Below the pieces are notes generated by a model. The model saw nothing but the letters and a program-made list of their open reading frames with translations, searched no databases and was not told the origin of the DNA. Positions 1 through 11,700 of a DNA stretch of 64,000 nt are shown in pieces. Location of the stretch: positions 8,616,001 through 8,680,000 of the forward strand of contig NC_088307.1 of the NCBI RefSeq assembly GCF_032854445.1. The letters run 5' to 3'. Each line of letters opens with the position of its first letter. The first letter of the stretch is position 1. The DNA comes from Liolophura sinensis (taxonomy: Eukaryota; Mollusca; Polyplacophora; Chitonida; Chitonidae). The position numbers and the translations under genes are program-made.

Positions 1-101
1 TTGCAGAAATTCATGTAAATAATTTACATATAGGCTTGGCTGAAATTTTGACAATGTTGAAAGGAGAATTGGTACGTGTGTTAAAGGCTCAAGGATTTAT
101 T

Positions 102-255
102 TATTTTTTTTGATTGGAGTTTTACGCCGTACTCAAGAATATTTCATTTATACAACGATAGCCAGCAGTATGGTGGGAGCTTGGAGGAAACCCACAACCA
201 TCATCAGGCTGCTGGCAGACCTTCTCACGTACATGTATGAACGGAGATCAAGGAT
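102..255 (-). mobile_element. tRNA-headed SINE family A fragment, minus orientation
   Basis: Shares the TTTTACGCCGTACTCAAGAA tail block, the CAGxATxATGGTGGGAG block and the GGAAACCCACAACCATC block with the better copy at 16455-16705 (reverse complement). The tRNA-like head is missing. Confidence 0.8.
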
Positions 256-1465
256 TGTACATGCACTCGAGTGTCTAATATAAGCAGGCAATAATGTACA
301 TGTATATTTGCCCAAAGTAAACAAAGCTAATGCCTGCTTTGTATTGATTGCTCATCTCCTACATCAAATAGTTTCAGCGGGGTTTCCTAACATAGCCGTT
401 GCAATTTCCCTCTAACCATATGCATTGAAGTAGTACATGTGAAGCTTCCCTCTGTGTCTGTATCATCCTTTAGAATTCTTTGAGAAAAAATTCTGAAAAC
501 TTAGCTGACATTTTCTTTTTGGTGTGCAAGCATCAAATATGAACTCGTGCTGGCTTGACGGTTTCAAGCCGTGATGTGAATTAATCTGCAAAAAAAAAGA
601 AGCGTAGAAAAAAGCAACCAAATTACGTCAAAAAATGTTACATGAAATATTGGCCAATCTTGACGCAGTGTTGCCATGGAAACAGCATGTAGTATACCTC
701 ACTATATCTGGAAATGAGCAACGACATGTCTTCTCAAATATCATTTTTGCTGTTTGAGTTATGAGGTTCAGGCTTGGATTAATATGTCCAAGACAAACAT
801 TCTTTTTTTCCTTTCATGAACTGAATGTGGGCCAACTTAGGTTAACAAGGAAGTCCATGGTCCATGTTGTTTTTTATGTATATAGGGTTCTGCTTTGTCA
901 TTTGCTGGCATTTTTGAAGTGACTTCCTGGTTCATTGTATATCACTTTGTGATGTTGAAAGGATGTTGCTAGTTTATTGAAATGAATCTATTGAGGTGAA
1001 ATGAAGGGGATTTTTTTTTAAGATCAACATGATGCAACATGAAATACATCTAGCATCAAGTTGATTGCATTTCACTGTAAAGTGAAAAAAACACCAGTTG
1101 CTAATGACATTAGATTTTTTTTTAGGAAAACAAGAAACAAAAATAAGCATGGAGCAATTAGTCTGTATTATGTTAGTTATACTTTTGGAAATTACAATGT
1201 TGTGTTAAACTGTAAATTTTTAATCAGTTCACTCATTTTTAAATCAGTTGCTGATAACATTAGATATGGGTTGGGAAACAACAGGAAAAATTAATCTGTA
1301 TCAAGTTACAGTCATATTTCATTTCAAAATTACAATGTGGTGGTGTTTCTGTTCACCATAATGCTGGATGCCAGCGTATAAATGAAATAGTCTTGTATCA
1401 TGTATATATATAACACTAATCGAGTAAATAAATAGACACTGTGGTGTTTAACACTAACCATTCAT

Positions 1466-1890
1466 TTAGCCACTTTGGTCTCATCACAACCTACATGTAT
1501 AGCCACTGTGGTCCCATCTCAACCCTTAGCCACTTTGGTCCCATCTCAACCCTTAGCCACTTTGGTCCCATCTCAACCCTTAGCCACTTTGGTCTCATCA
1601 CAACCTAAAGCCACTTTGGTCCCATCTCAACCCTTAGCCACTTTGGTCCCATCTCAACCCTTAGCCACTTTGGTTCCATCACAACCTAAAGCCACTTCGG
1701 TCCCATTTCAACCCGTAGCCACTTCGGGCCCATCACAATCCGTAGCCACTTCGGTCACAACACAACCCTTAGCCACTTCGGGCCCATCACAGCCCGTAGC
1801 CACTTCGGTCACAACACAATCCTTAGCCACTTTGGTTCCATCACAATCCTTAGCCACTCCAGTTACATTACACCCTGAGCCACTTTTGTG
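1466..1890. repeat. 27-bp minisatellite, about 15 copies
   Basis: The unit contains AGCCACTTTGGTCCCATCTC followed by AACCCTT. The length is a multiple of three and both strands are open, giving a 139-residue repeat frame that I do not regard as a gene. Units diverge towards the right end (CTTCGG for CTTTGG). Confidence 0.95.
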
Positions 1891-1891
1891 C

Positions 1892-2429
1892 TGAACTCTG
1901 AGTGGTGACATTCGTACAGTACAACAAAAAATGACCACCATACCACACGCATTACTACTGCAGTTGGAATGCATTCCACATGAGTATCACACGCATATAA
2001 ATGTCGTTATAAAAAGAAAACTTTTTAGAAAAACAGGCAATAATTCAGTGTATTTCACCACTCAGAGTTCATCATATCTTTGTCCCAGGCTAAGATTTGA
2101 ATCCACACCTTGATGGTTAAGACTCAGCCCTCTGGCCAACACATTTTAGTAAATTGAGATTGACTATATATAGGGTATAATTATTCTGAGGAAGAAAAAT
2201 AAAACAGTGCTCAATACAATGAAAAATTAAATACATGTACCACACTCATACGACACGCGTGTTCATAGTGGTCACTTTTTTGTTGTATCGTACATGTATT
2301 TAATTTTTCATTGTATTGAGCACTGTTTTATTTCTCTTCGTCGGAATTATTATACAACTGTGTTGGCCAGTGGGCTGAGTCTTAACCATCATGGTGTGGA
2401 TTCAGATCTTAGCCTGGGACAAAGATATG
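1892..2429. mobile_element. Composite foldback/palindromic element
   Basis: Two adjacent inverted-repeat structures. First, an exact 17-bp inverted pair (TGAACTCTGAGTGGTGA at 1892-1908 and its complement at 2055-2071). Second, long imperfect arms 2073-2240 and 2290-2429, both carrying the CATATCTTTGTCCCAGGCTA end and the GTGCTCAATACAATGAAAAA inner part. There is no coding capacity, which is consistent with a foldback or MITE-like element. Confidence 0.8.
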
Positions 2430-2664
2430 GATTCTGTCTCTGTATCAACTAATCATGGGCCTTAGTGGAGTTAAAAGGGCAATAGTGGTCTTCCTGTTAG
2501 GTCTTGCACAGATTTGGGGACTTGCCAAAGGTCATGATATATGCTATGCACTCAGGTTTCATCCACTGGCCGTGATGATAAGATTCTTGATATCAGAAGA
2601 TATAATTAATTAAAAATATATCGTAGTTTATTTCAGAATATTGCTGTTTTCATGCTTTCTACAG

Positions 2665-2750
2665 CTCAGCTGACAGAGTCGTTATGGGAGACATGGGGCA
2701 GAGTTGTTAACGAATGGGACACTGTCAAGAAAAAAACAGGATATGTCAGG
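2665..2750 (+). CDS. EVI5: EVI5-like exon 1 (first in window): N-terminal flank of TBC domain
   Basis: After a pyrimidine-rich acceptor ending CTACAG, the exon begins with two bases completing a split codon, then reads QLTESLWETWGRVVNEW and ends TGYVR before the donor GTAAGT. The LWxxWGxxVNEW signature directly precedes the TBC domain in EVI5 and EVI5L, and the next exon continues with ELVRKGVPHH as in those proteins. The leading split codon shows that at least one upstream coding exon exists; none was recognised in 1-2664. An alternative AG five bases downstream (2669) is possible but would remove the split codon. The splice to 19299 is inferred from homology and phase. Confidence 0.85.
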
Positions 2751-5700
2751 GTAAGTTATTGCTTTGTTGAATGGTGATCAGACATTGTTAGCTCTTCCAA
2801 ATGTTGTACTGTCTTTTGTCACCTTGTCTCATACATGTACATGTGCCTAAATAAAGACCTTGCAAACATGTGAATAGGTTGAAAAAATGCAGTAACAGAA
2901 AACGGCAACATACACGAGATCAGTGATCTCTGAAATGTTCGTGTTACCCCATATATTTGAAAAAGCTCATGTACGGAATGCAATAAACCAATCCGAATTC
3001 ACACACATCATTCATTTGAATAACGAAGTATTGGTATGAATTTCAAACTTTATAATGGTTCTCCGACTAAACTGTCATCTGGATGTGCGTATTGCATGTG
3101 CATGTGCATAATGCAAGACAGGCAAGGTTCTGTGAAACTGTTTGAAAATGGGTTCTTTTGCCAGCAAAAGGATTGCATGGAGAGTTTTGTAATATCAGCC
3201 ATGCAGGCTGTTAGTATGTTCTCGTTGCCAAACTGCCAGCTCACTTTTAGCCTACTTGTAGCTTGCTTCTACCATACCAATACCACCACCCCACTCCAAC
3301 AATTCGTGTGTGGGACAGGTTTTATGTGGCCTACATGTATACTCTAAGTTTTCAACCATTTCTAAGACTAAAACACTTTTTTCAGTGGATTTTTTGCATA
3401 CGTGTATTATGAAAATGACGCCAGAAATGATTTGTTTATGTCACTAAAGATGCAAGCTCCATAAAATTGCTCAGATTATTTCTCTACGCTCCATAGTTCT
3501 CTCAGATTGTTTCAAAATAATTCGATGCAGAGGTGGCTGAAGAATTAGTGTATTTGAGAAATCTTGTGTTTTGATGGACAGCAGCTCATGAATATCGAAG
3601 GTACTTCATGTGTCCTTGTCTGTGGTGTGTTTATGTAGCCTGTTCAGGATATAGCACACCATCCTGTGTCGGTGATGTTCTTTTCATATTTCTGGCTACT
3701 TGGAGGCAGGGGAGTCGAGGTTCAAATGGTACCTGTTGGAAGAAGGAATCTGGAGACAAGGGCAGATTCACAATAGCTGGACATCTGCACAAATGTCATC
3801 ATGTTGTACCCAGTCTCTTGTTAAGTGAATAGGCCGTGTTAAAAGTTATAGGATATCAAATCTGACTAACAAAACGACTGATAGACAGAGCTACTTATAA
3901 ATCGGTTTGCTGCAACTAAAGATTTTAGCTTGTGAGCTGTACTCCTAAAGCATTCAACAGATTTTCTGGGATCTTTACAGGTTTCAAATATATGTGCTTC
4001 TTATATGCGTTCAGCAGTGACTGAATTGCTTTCCAAAATTATTCACTTCTTAAAGATGGAATCTAGACTTCACAAAAATGAGAACTTGTCATCATATATA
4101 CATGTATGTATGGGTTTCCAAAAAACTGTATTAAAGTGCTAGGGTGACCAACGCAATGTATACATGTCCTTTTTGGGTTCATGCGGGGATTTTAAAATGT
4201 TACATCTCTGGGTGAGTGTAACGCATGATAAAGTATCATCATTTGATAACCTGCCTGTTGTTTTTGTCAAAGCAGTATTTTTGGTCAACATTTAATTAGA
4301 AACTAATTTTGGAATTGAATTTAAATATTGTAACAATAATTAACATACAATGGTCACAATAACATGAACAATTGGCATTATTAAGAATGGCATCATCAAT
4401 TGTGGTAGAAAAAATGTTCTCTATTGTATTTGCTGAATGTCATGTTGATGTAACAAATGTAACTGATATTTAATAGTATGAAGTTATTTGCTATGGTTAC
4501 GTGTGAAGTTGAGCCGAGACAGCTGTGTATGACACAGGATAAACGTGTGAAGTTGAGCCGAGACAGCTGTGTATGACCCAGGATAAACGTGTGAAGTTGA
4601 GCTGAGACAGCTGTGTATGACCCAGGTTAAACGTGTAAAGTTGAGCTGAGACAGCTGTGTATGACCCAGGATAAACGTGTGAAGTTGCGCTGAGACAGCT
4701 GTGTATGACCCAGAATAAACATGTGAAGTTGTGTATGACCCAGGATAAACGTGTGAAGTTGAGCTGAGACAGCTGTATGACCCAGGATAAACGTGTGATG
4801 TTGAGCTGAGACAGCTGTGTATGACCCAGAATAAACGTGAAGTTGTGTATGACCCAGAATAAACTTGTGAAGTTGTGTATGACCCAGAATAAATGTGTGA
4901 AGTTGTGTATGACCCAGGATAAACATTTGAAGTTGAGCTGGGACAGCTGTGTATGACCCAGGCTAAACGTGTGAAGTTGAGCTGAGACAGCTGTGTATGA
5001 CCCAGGATAAACATGTGAAGTTGAGCTGAGACAGCTGCGTATGACCCAGGATAAACGTGTGAAGTTAAGCTGAGACAGCTGTGTATGACCCAGGAAAAAC
5101 GTTTGAAGTTGAGCTGAGACAGCTGTGTATGACCCAGAATAAACTTGTGAAGTTGTGTATGACCCAGGATAAACGTGTAAAGTTGAGCTGAGACAGCTGT
5201 GTATGACCCAGGATAAACGTGTGAAGTTGAGCTGAGACAGCTGTGTATGACCCAGAATAAATGTGTGAAGTTGTGTATGACCCAGGATAAACGTGTAAAG
5301 TTGAGCTGAGACAGCTGTGTATGACCCAGGATAATCGTGTGAAGTTGAGCTGAGACAGCTGTGTATGACCCAGAATAATCGTGTGAAGTTGAGCTGAGAC
5401 AGCTGTGTATGACCCAGGATAAACGTGTGAAGTTGAGCTGAGACAGCTGTGTATGACCCAGAATAAACGTGTGAAGTTGTGTATGACTCAGAATAAACGT
5501 GTGAAGTTGTGTATGACCCAGGATAAACGTGTAAAGTTGAGCTGAGACAGCTGTGTATGAGCCAGGATAATCATGTGAAGTTGAGCTGAGACAGCTGTGT
5601 ATGACCCAGGATAAGCATGTGAAGTTGAGCTGAGACAGCTGTGTATGACCCAGGTAAAACATTTGAAGTTGAGCTGAGACAGCTGTGTATGACCCAGAAT

Positions 5701-8700
5701 AAACATGTGAAGTTGAGCTGAGACAGCTGTGTATGACCCAGAATAAACATGCAGGGGAATCCCACAAATATCCCAGTTACAATTAATTTTTTTCTTTTTC
5801 TTTTTCCTTTACTCCAGGCAAGTTGTATTCTAGGTCTATTCTTTATGCAACATAATAGCAGTATTTGTGGGAAGATTTCTTCTCAAATTTACAGAAATGA
5901 GTACATAATCTCTGAAGGGTGCGGTTTTGAGGTTCCTGATATCCGGGCATTGATTGTTTGTATTATTTCTATGGCTTATGAACGTCCTGCGGTGCATCAG
6001 ATGAGTAAGTCTTCCCAAACAACACAGTCTTGATGTCATCTTCTTTCTGAATGAAAGTGACGCAGGTGATGATATTTTAAGTAGATTTGATCAGGTCTTC
6101 ATATTTGCAGTTTGGGTGAATTTTTGCCTGTCAATGTGGTGTACGTTTTGTGCTCCTTTTGTCAATATTTATTTTATTTATTTGATTGGTGTTTTTATGG
6201 CATACACAAGAATACTTATGCAATGGCAGTCAGCATTATGGTTGGGAGGAAACCGGGCAGAACCTGGGGGAAACCCATGACCATCTGCAGGTTGCTGACA
6301 GACCCCTTTTGCCAATAAAAAGTTTGTGCATCATTTCTGATTCATCAGTTACAGTGCCTGCCGGTGGTTTAATTGGTGTGGCGAATAGTTTGTGCATCAT
6401 TTCTGATTCATCAGTTACAGTGAGTGCCAGTGGTTTAATTGGTGTGGCGAAAAGTTTGTGCATCATGTCTGATTCATAAGTTACAGTGAGTGCCAGAGGT
6501 TTAATTGGTGTGGCGAAAAGTTTGTGCATCATTTCTGATTTATCAGTTACAGTGAGTGCCAGTGGTTTAATTGGTGTGGCAAAAAGTTTGTGCATCATTT
6601 CTGATTCATCAGTTACAGTGAGTGCCAGTGGTTTAATTGGTGTGGCTAAAAGTTTGTGCTTCATTTCTGATTCATCAGTTACAGTGAGTGCCAGAGGTTT
6701 AATTGGTGTGGCGAAAAGTTTGTGCATCATTTCTGATTCATCAGTTACAGTGAGTGCCGGTGGTTTAATTGGTGTGCCGAAAAGTTTGTGCATCATGTCT
6801 GATTTATCAGTTACAGTGAGTGCCAGTGGTTTAATTGGTGTGGCTAAAAGTTTGTGCATCATTTCTGATTCATCAGTTACAGTGAGTGCCAGTGGTTTAA
6901 TTGGTGTGGCTAAAAGTTTGTGCATCATTTCTGATTCATCAGTTACAGTGCCTGCCGGTGGTTTAATTGGTGTGGTGAAAAGTTTGTGCATCATGTCTGA
7001 TTCATCAGTTACAGTGCCTGCCGGTGGTTTAATTGGTGTGGTGAAAAGTTTGTGCATCATGTCTGATTCATCAGTTACAGTGAGTGCCAGAGGTTTAATT
7101 GGTGTGGCGAAAAGTTTGTGCATCATTTCTGATTCATCAGTTACAGTGAGTGCCGGTGGTTTAATTGGTGTGCCTAAAAGTTTGTGCATCATGTCTGATT
7201 TATCAGTTACAGTGAGTGCCAGAGGTTTAATTGGTCTGGCTAAAAGTTTGTGCATCATTTCTGATTCATCAGTTACAGTGAGTGCCAGTGGTTTAATTGG
7301 TGTGGCTAAAAGTTTGTGCGTCATTTCTGATTCATCAGTTACAGTGCCTGCCGGTGGTTTAATTGGTGTGGTGAAAAGTTTGTGCATCATTTCTGATTCA
7401 TCAGTTACAGTGAGTGCCAGAGGTTTAATTGGTGTGGCGAAAAGTTTGTGCATCATTTCTGATTCATCAGTTACAGTGAGTGCCGGTGGTTTAATTGGTG
7501 TGCCTAAAAGTTTGTGCATCATGTCTGATTTATCAGTTACAGTGAGTGCCAGAGGTTTAATTGGTCTGGCTAAAAGTTTGTGCATCATTTCTGATTCATC
7601 AGTTACAGTGAGTGCCAGTGGTTTAATTGGTGTGGCTAAAAGTTTGTGCGTCATTTCTGATTCATCAGTTACAGTGCCTGCCGGTGGTTTAATTGGTGTG
7701 GTGAAAAGTTTGTGCATCATTTCTGATTCATCAGTTACAGTGAGTGCCAGAGGTTTAATTGGTGTGGCGAAAAGTTTGTGCATCATTTCTGATTCATCAG
7801 TTACAGTGAGTGCCGGTGGTTTAATTGGTGTGCCGAAAAGTTTGTGCATCATGTCTGATTTATCAGTTACAGTGAGTGCCAGTGGTTTAATTGGTGTGGC
7901 TAAAAGTTTGTGCATCATTTCTGATTCATCAGTTACAGTGAGTGCCAGTGGTTTAATTGGTGTGGCTAAAAGTTTGTGCATCATTTCTGATTCATCAGTT
8001 ACAGTGCCTGCCGGTGGTTTAATTGGTGTGGTGAAAAGTTTGTGCATCATTTCTGATTCATCAGTTACAGTGAGTGCTTATGGTTTAATTGGTGTGGTGA
8101 AAAGTTTGTGCATCATGTCTGATTCATCAGTTACAGTGCATGCTAGTTCCATGTGGGAGGAAAGCAGTGACCATCCTTAGGCTGCTGACAGGTATAAGTC
8201 CAAAGGTTTTTCAGGTATAAATGTTAGACATAGTGTTCAAGTTCTACTGACGCTGGAAATCTTCAAGCTTTTTTTTTTTTCATGAAAAGAAATAAAACGA
8301 AGGCAGATGGCACAGACCTGAGCGCAAACGAAAGAATTCTTACTGTCAAAAATTAAAATATTCTCTGAAAACCCTCAACTCTATACAACCACCGTACATA
8401 AAAAATGCGCCGGGTTGGGTCAGTGTCGTCAGACATTGCTCATGTGATTACAACACCTGTGTACACAGAAGTATTTGTGCATTAACCAGTACAGTGAGGG
8501 TTTTCTGGGAAAGAGCTGTCTGGTACACATACACTTTAATAAAATGGGCAAGTGTGACCTATTTTATTATTTTTTTGAAAATTCCCCTCCCCCCCCCCCC
8601 CCCCCCCCCAAAAAAAAGGGATTTAAAGGGAAAAAACTATTCAGTAAACAGGAGCAAAGAATAGGGGGTGAAAAGTCAAATGCTGTGTGTCACATGTAGT

Positions 8701-11700
8701 GTGGGATGGGCTTTATCCCCACGTTTGTTAATGAAGGATTTATTTACGCCTATGTGAGCTCTGCACCCACCATTATACTACTGAAAGCTGATGAATCAGA
8801 GCCTTGTTGTGGGTTACCCCTGTAGTGCAAGATAGTGTCAGTAGAAATGCAGTCGTTAACTGCATGACGCATACTGTATGAACAGTTTTACTCGCCCAAC
8901 CTCTAGCTTTGTGAACAGTGTCTCTGGCAGGTACATGTGCACGTATATGCTTACACTCTGTAGTTTTCCGCCCAGATCGAGACGTCAAACTCTAGACAGT
9001 TCAGGGTGTTAACAAGTGTGGGGTGACTTGGGCGTTGGCATGTGTCACAGAAAAGTGTGTTACCCCAGATACTCCTTGTTATCTCTATCCATAAAGTGAC
9101 TGCTATTAAGTATACGAAGTGCATACTGTAATTCTTCAACCTTTTCACATGTTTGCAAGGTGTTTATTCAGGCCTGTTCTAAGGCATTATTCTATGTTAA
9201 CTGATAAAATTATACTTTTATGAAAAGCCCGAGCACTGGCCAACCCAACCAAAGTAGCTTTGCGTCTAAAATCCAATTAAAAATGTGCATAAATTTTGAC
9301 TTTAAGTCGTTATTTCATATAGGAATAATGGTAATTCTGGAGTACAGCACTAAACAACAATAATGAGAATTATTCTTCATTGTGGTAATAAAACACAAAT
9401 CAAACCAGAAGTTGATTAGTTCTTTTTAATAGTGATTGTTTGCATAAAACTGTTTTAGATTTGGGTCAAAAATTGTAAATTAAAATGTTGGGGTTGAAAT
9501 GAGGAGACACTAATTTTCACACTGAAAAAAAAAGTAGAAAGGACCTGGTATGGTAAGACTGGGAATCAGCCCCAGAGCGAGAAATTGTGCACCTCAAGAA
9601 GCGAAACTGACTAAGTTGTGAGTGACACTCTGGTAGGTAAGGCCACTTCTTTCTTTGGCTGTGTTTTAATCTTCTTTTCCTGTTATATGACAGGCATGCG
9701 ACTTATAAAGCTCCAGACACTGAAGCGATGTTTTGGTCGAAAAATGGTATCCTACTCCAGGCACACAGAAATACAATTTTTTACATTAAACACTGCAGAT
9801 CACTGCACCACGCTGGTAACTTTCTGAAAAATTCTTGAGCTATGCACCAGTCGATTAGAAAAATATATAAAAATGTAATTTTCAGCCTTATAGTTCCGCT
9901 GCGCATGTTAATATTAATTATAGCTAGATGACCCCATGTGCTCTCCTCAAGGATTCATGTATGATTTTGCTGTTTGTTGCCACACATTATGTAATACCAT
10001 ACCTTATATCATGCCTTAAGAATTGTCCATTCTATTTCATGATAACACTTTTAATTTTTTTAAAATTGTTACAACTGATGTAAAAAAAAAACCCATAAAA
10101 TATACATTGGCATTTGGTTAGAAAAGTACAGTGCTCCTGAATTCCATAGAGTTTTCGCATTGCCAAAGTGTTTTATAGTGTATCTACCCTGAAATTTGTC
10201 CCCAAAAAGCCAAACAAGGTCATGAAATGTTGGTACTGATCTTACATTTTGTCTGTATATCGTCCTATCCTCAAAATGACTTTTAAACCTGTGGGTGGTC
10301 ATGGATTCCCCCCCGTGCTCTGCCCAGTTTCCTCCCACCATAATGCTGGCCGCCGTTGTATAAGTGAAATATTCTTGAGTATGGCATTAAACACCAATCA
10401 AATAAATAAATAAAAATGCCTTTTAGAACAGATATCAGATAGTGATGGGTGAACCAATATACTTGTATATCACAGACAATATTTTACATGTAAGTCAGTG
10501 TAAAAAAATGAGTTCACCTATGGGCCCAATGGAAAGAAGGGGAATTCCCCATAAGATTTTCAGAAATGTGTCAAATCTGTCTGCTCTTGACGTGGTAGTC
10601 AACCAGGAAGTGACAAATTATGACTCTCAGACAGCAACTATATATTATCCGTGTGATTTATTAACACCATGACCTTAATTGTTAAGGTTTTGACTTCCTG
10701 AATTTTGAAATTTTAATTCTTTTAAGCTTTTTAGGTTACATGTACATTCATTGCAAGGCATTAGTTTGTTGTTGGGAGTTTTGTAAACACCCGGCAGTAT
10801 CCTAAAACCTCCAAAATTTACCAACCAGTCTCATTTTCTTTTTCTTTGTTTATACAACGCTCTTTTTGTATAAGGTCATGCACAAGATTATTCATACAGT
10901 TACTTAAATGCATCAGAGATCTGGAGAATATAGCCGTGCAGAATATGTTCAATGCTAGTGGGGTTGGGGTGTTAAAAATCTAAAAAAATTATAAAGATAC
11001 TTGTCTTTCATTTCATGGTATATTTTGTAATCCCATGAGGTGGTGCAGGGCCCAGGTCGTGTGGATTAGTCGTGGGAGGCAAGGTGGCATATTTTTGTAA
11101 TCCCTTGAGGTGGTTTAGGGCCGGGGTCGTGTGGATTAGCAGTGGGAGGGCAGGTGGCATATTTTGTAATCCCTTGGGGTGGTTTAGGGCCGGGGTCATG
11201 TGGATTAGCAGTGGGAGGGAAGGTGGCATATTTTGTAATCCTGTGAGGTGGTTTAGGCCCGGGGTCGTGTGGATTAGCTGTGGGAGGGAAGGTGGCATAT
11301 TTTGTAATCCCCTGAGGTGGTGTAGGGCCGGGGTCGTGTGGATTAGCAGTGGGAGGGAAGGTGGCATATTTTGTAATCCCTTGAGGTGGTTTAGGGCCGG
11401 GGTCGTGTGGATTAGCAGTTGGAGGGAAGGTGGCATATTTTGTAATCCCCTGAGGTGGTGCAGGGCTGGGGTCGTGTGGATTAGCAGTGGGAGGGAAGGT
11501 GGCATATTTTGTAATCCCTTGAGGTGGTTTAGGGCCGGGGTCGTGTGGATTAGCAGTGGGAGGGAAGGTGGCATATTTTGTAATCCCCTGAGGTGGTTTA
11601 GGGCTGGGGTTGTGTGGATTAGCAGGGGGAGGGAAGGTGGCATATTTTGTAATCCCCTGAGGTGGTTTAGGGCCGGGGTCGTGTGGATTAGCAGTGGGAG

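Larger units (their letters stand above)
1..2664 (+). other. Intron (or 5' flank) upstream of exon 1
   Basis: Since exon 1 starts with a split codon, this is inferred to be intron. It holds a SINE fragment, a 27-bp array and a composite palindrome. Stretches 260-1465 and 2435-2640 show no supported gene; an acidic/leucine-rich exon like that upstream in other EVI5 genes was looked for and not seen. Confidence 0.6.

Noticed and set aside
4484-5767. 427-codon minus-strand frame of repeats
   Set aside because: Produced by the 44/30-bp minisatellite, which has no stops in any minus-strand frame; the peptide just cycles between three registers.
6236-8180. Overlapping 604- and 564-codon reading frames on opposite strands
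   Set aside because: Both are read from the same 66-bp satellite, whose length is a multiple of three and which lacks stops. The repeat peptides have no recognisable domain, and start codons are merely repeated methionines.
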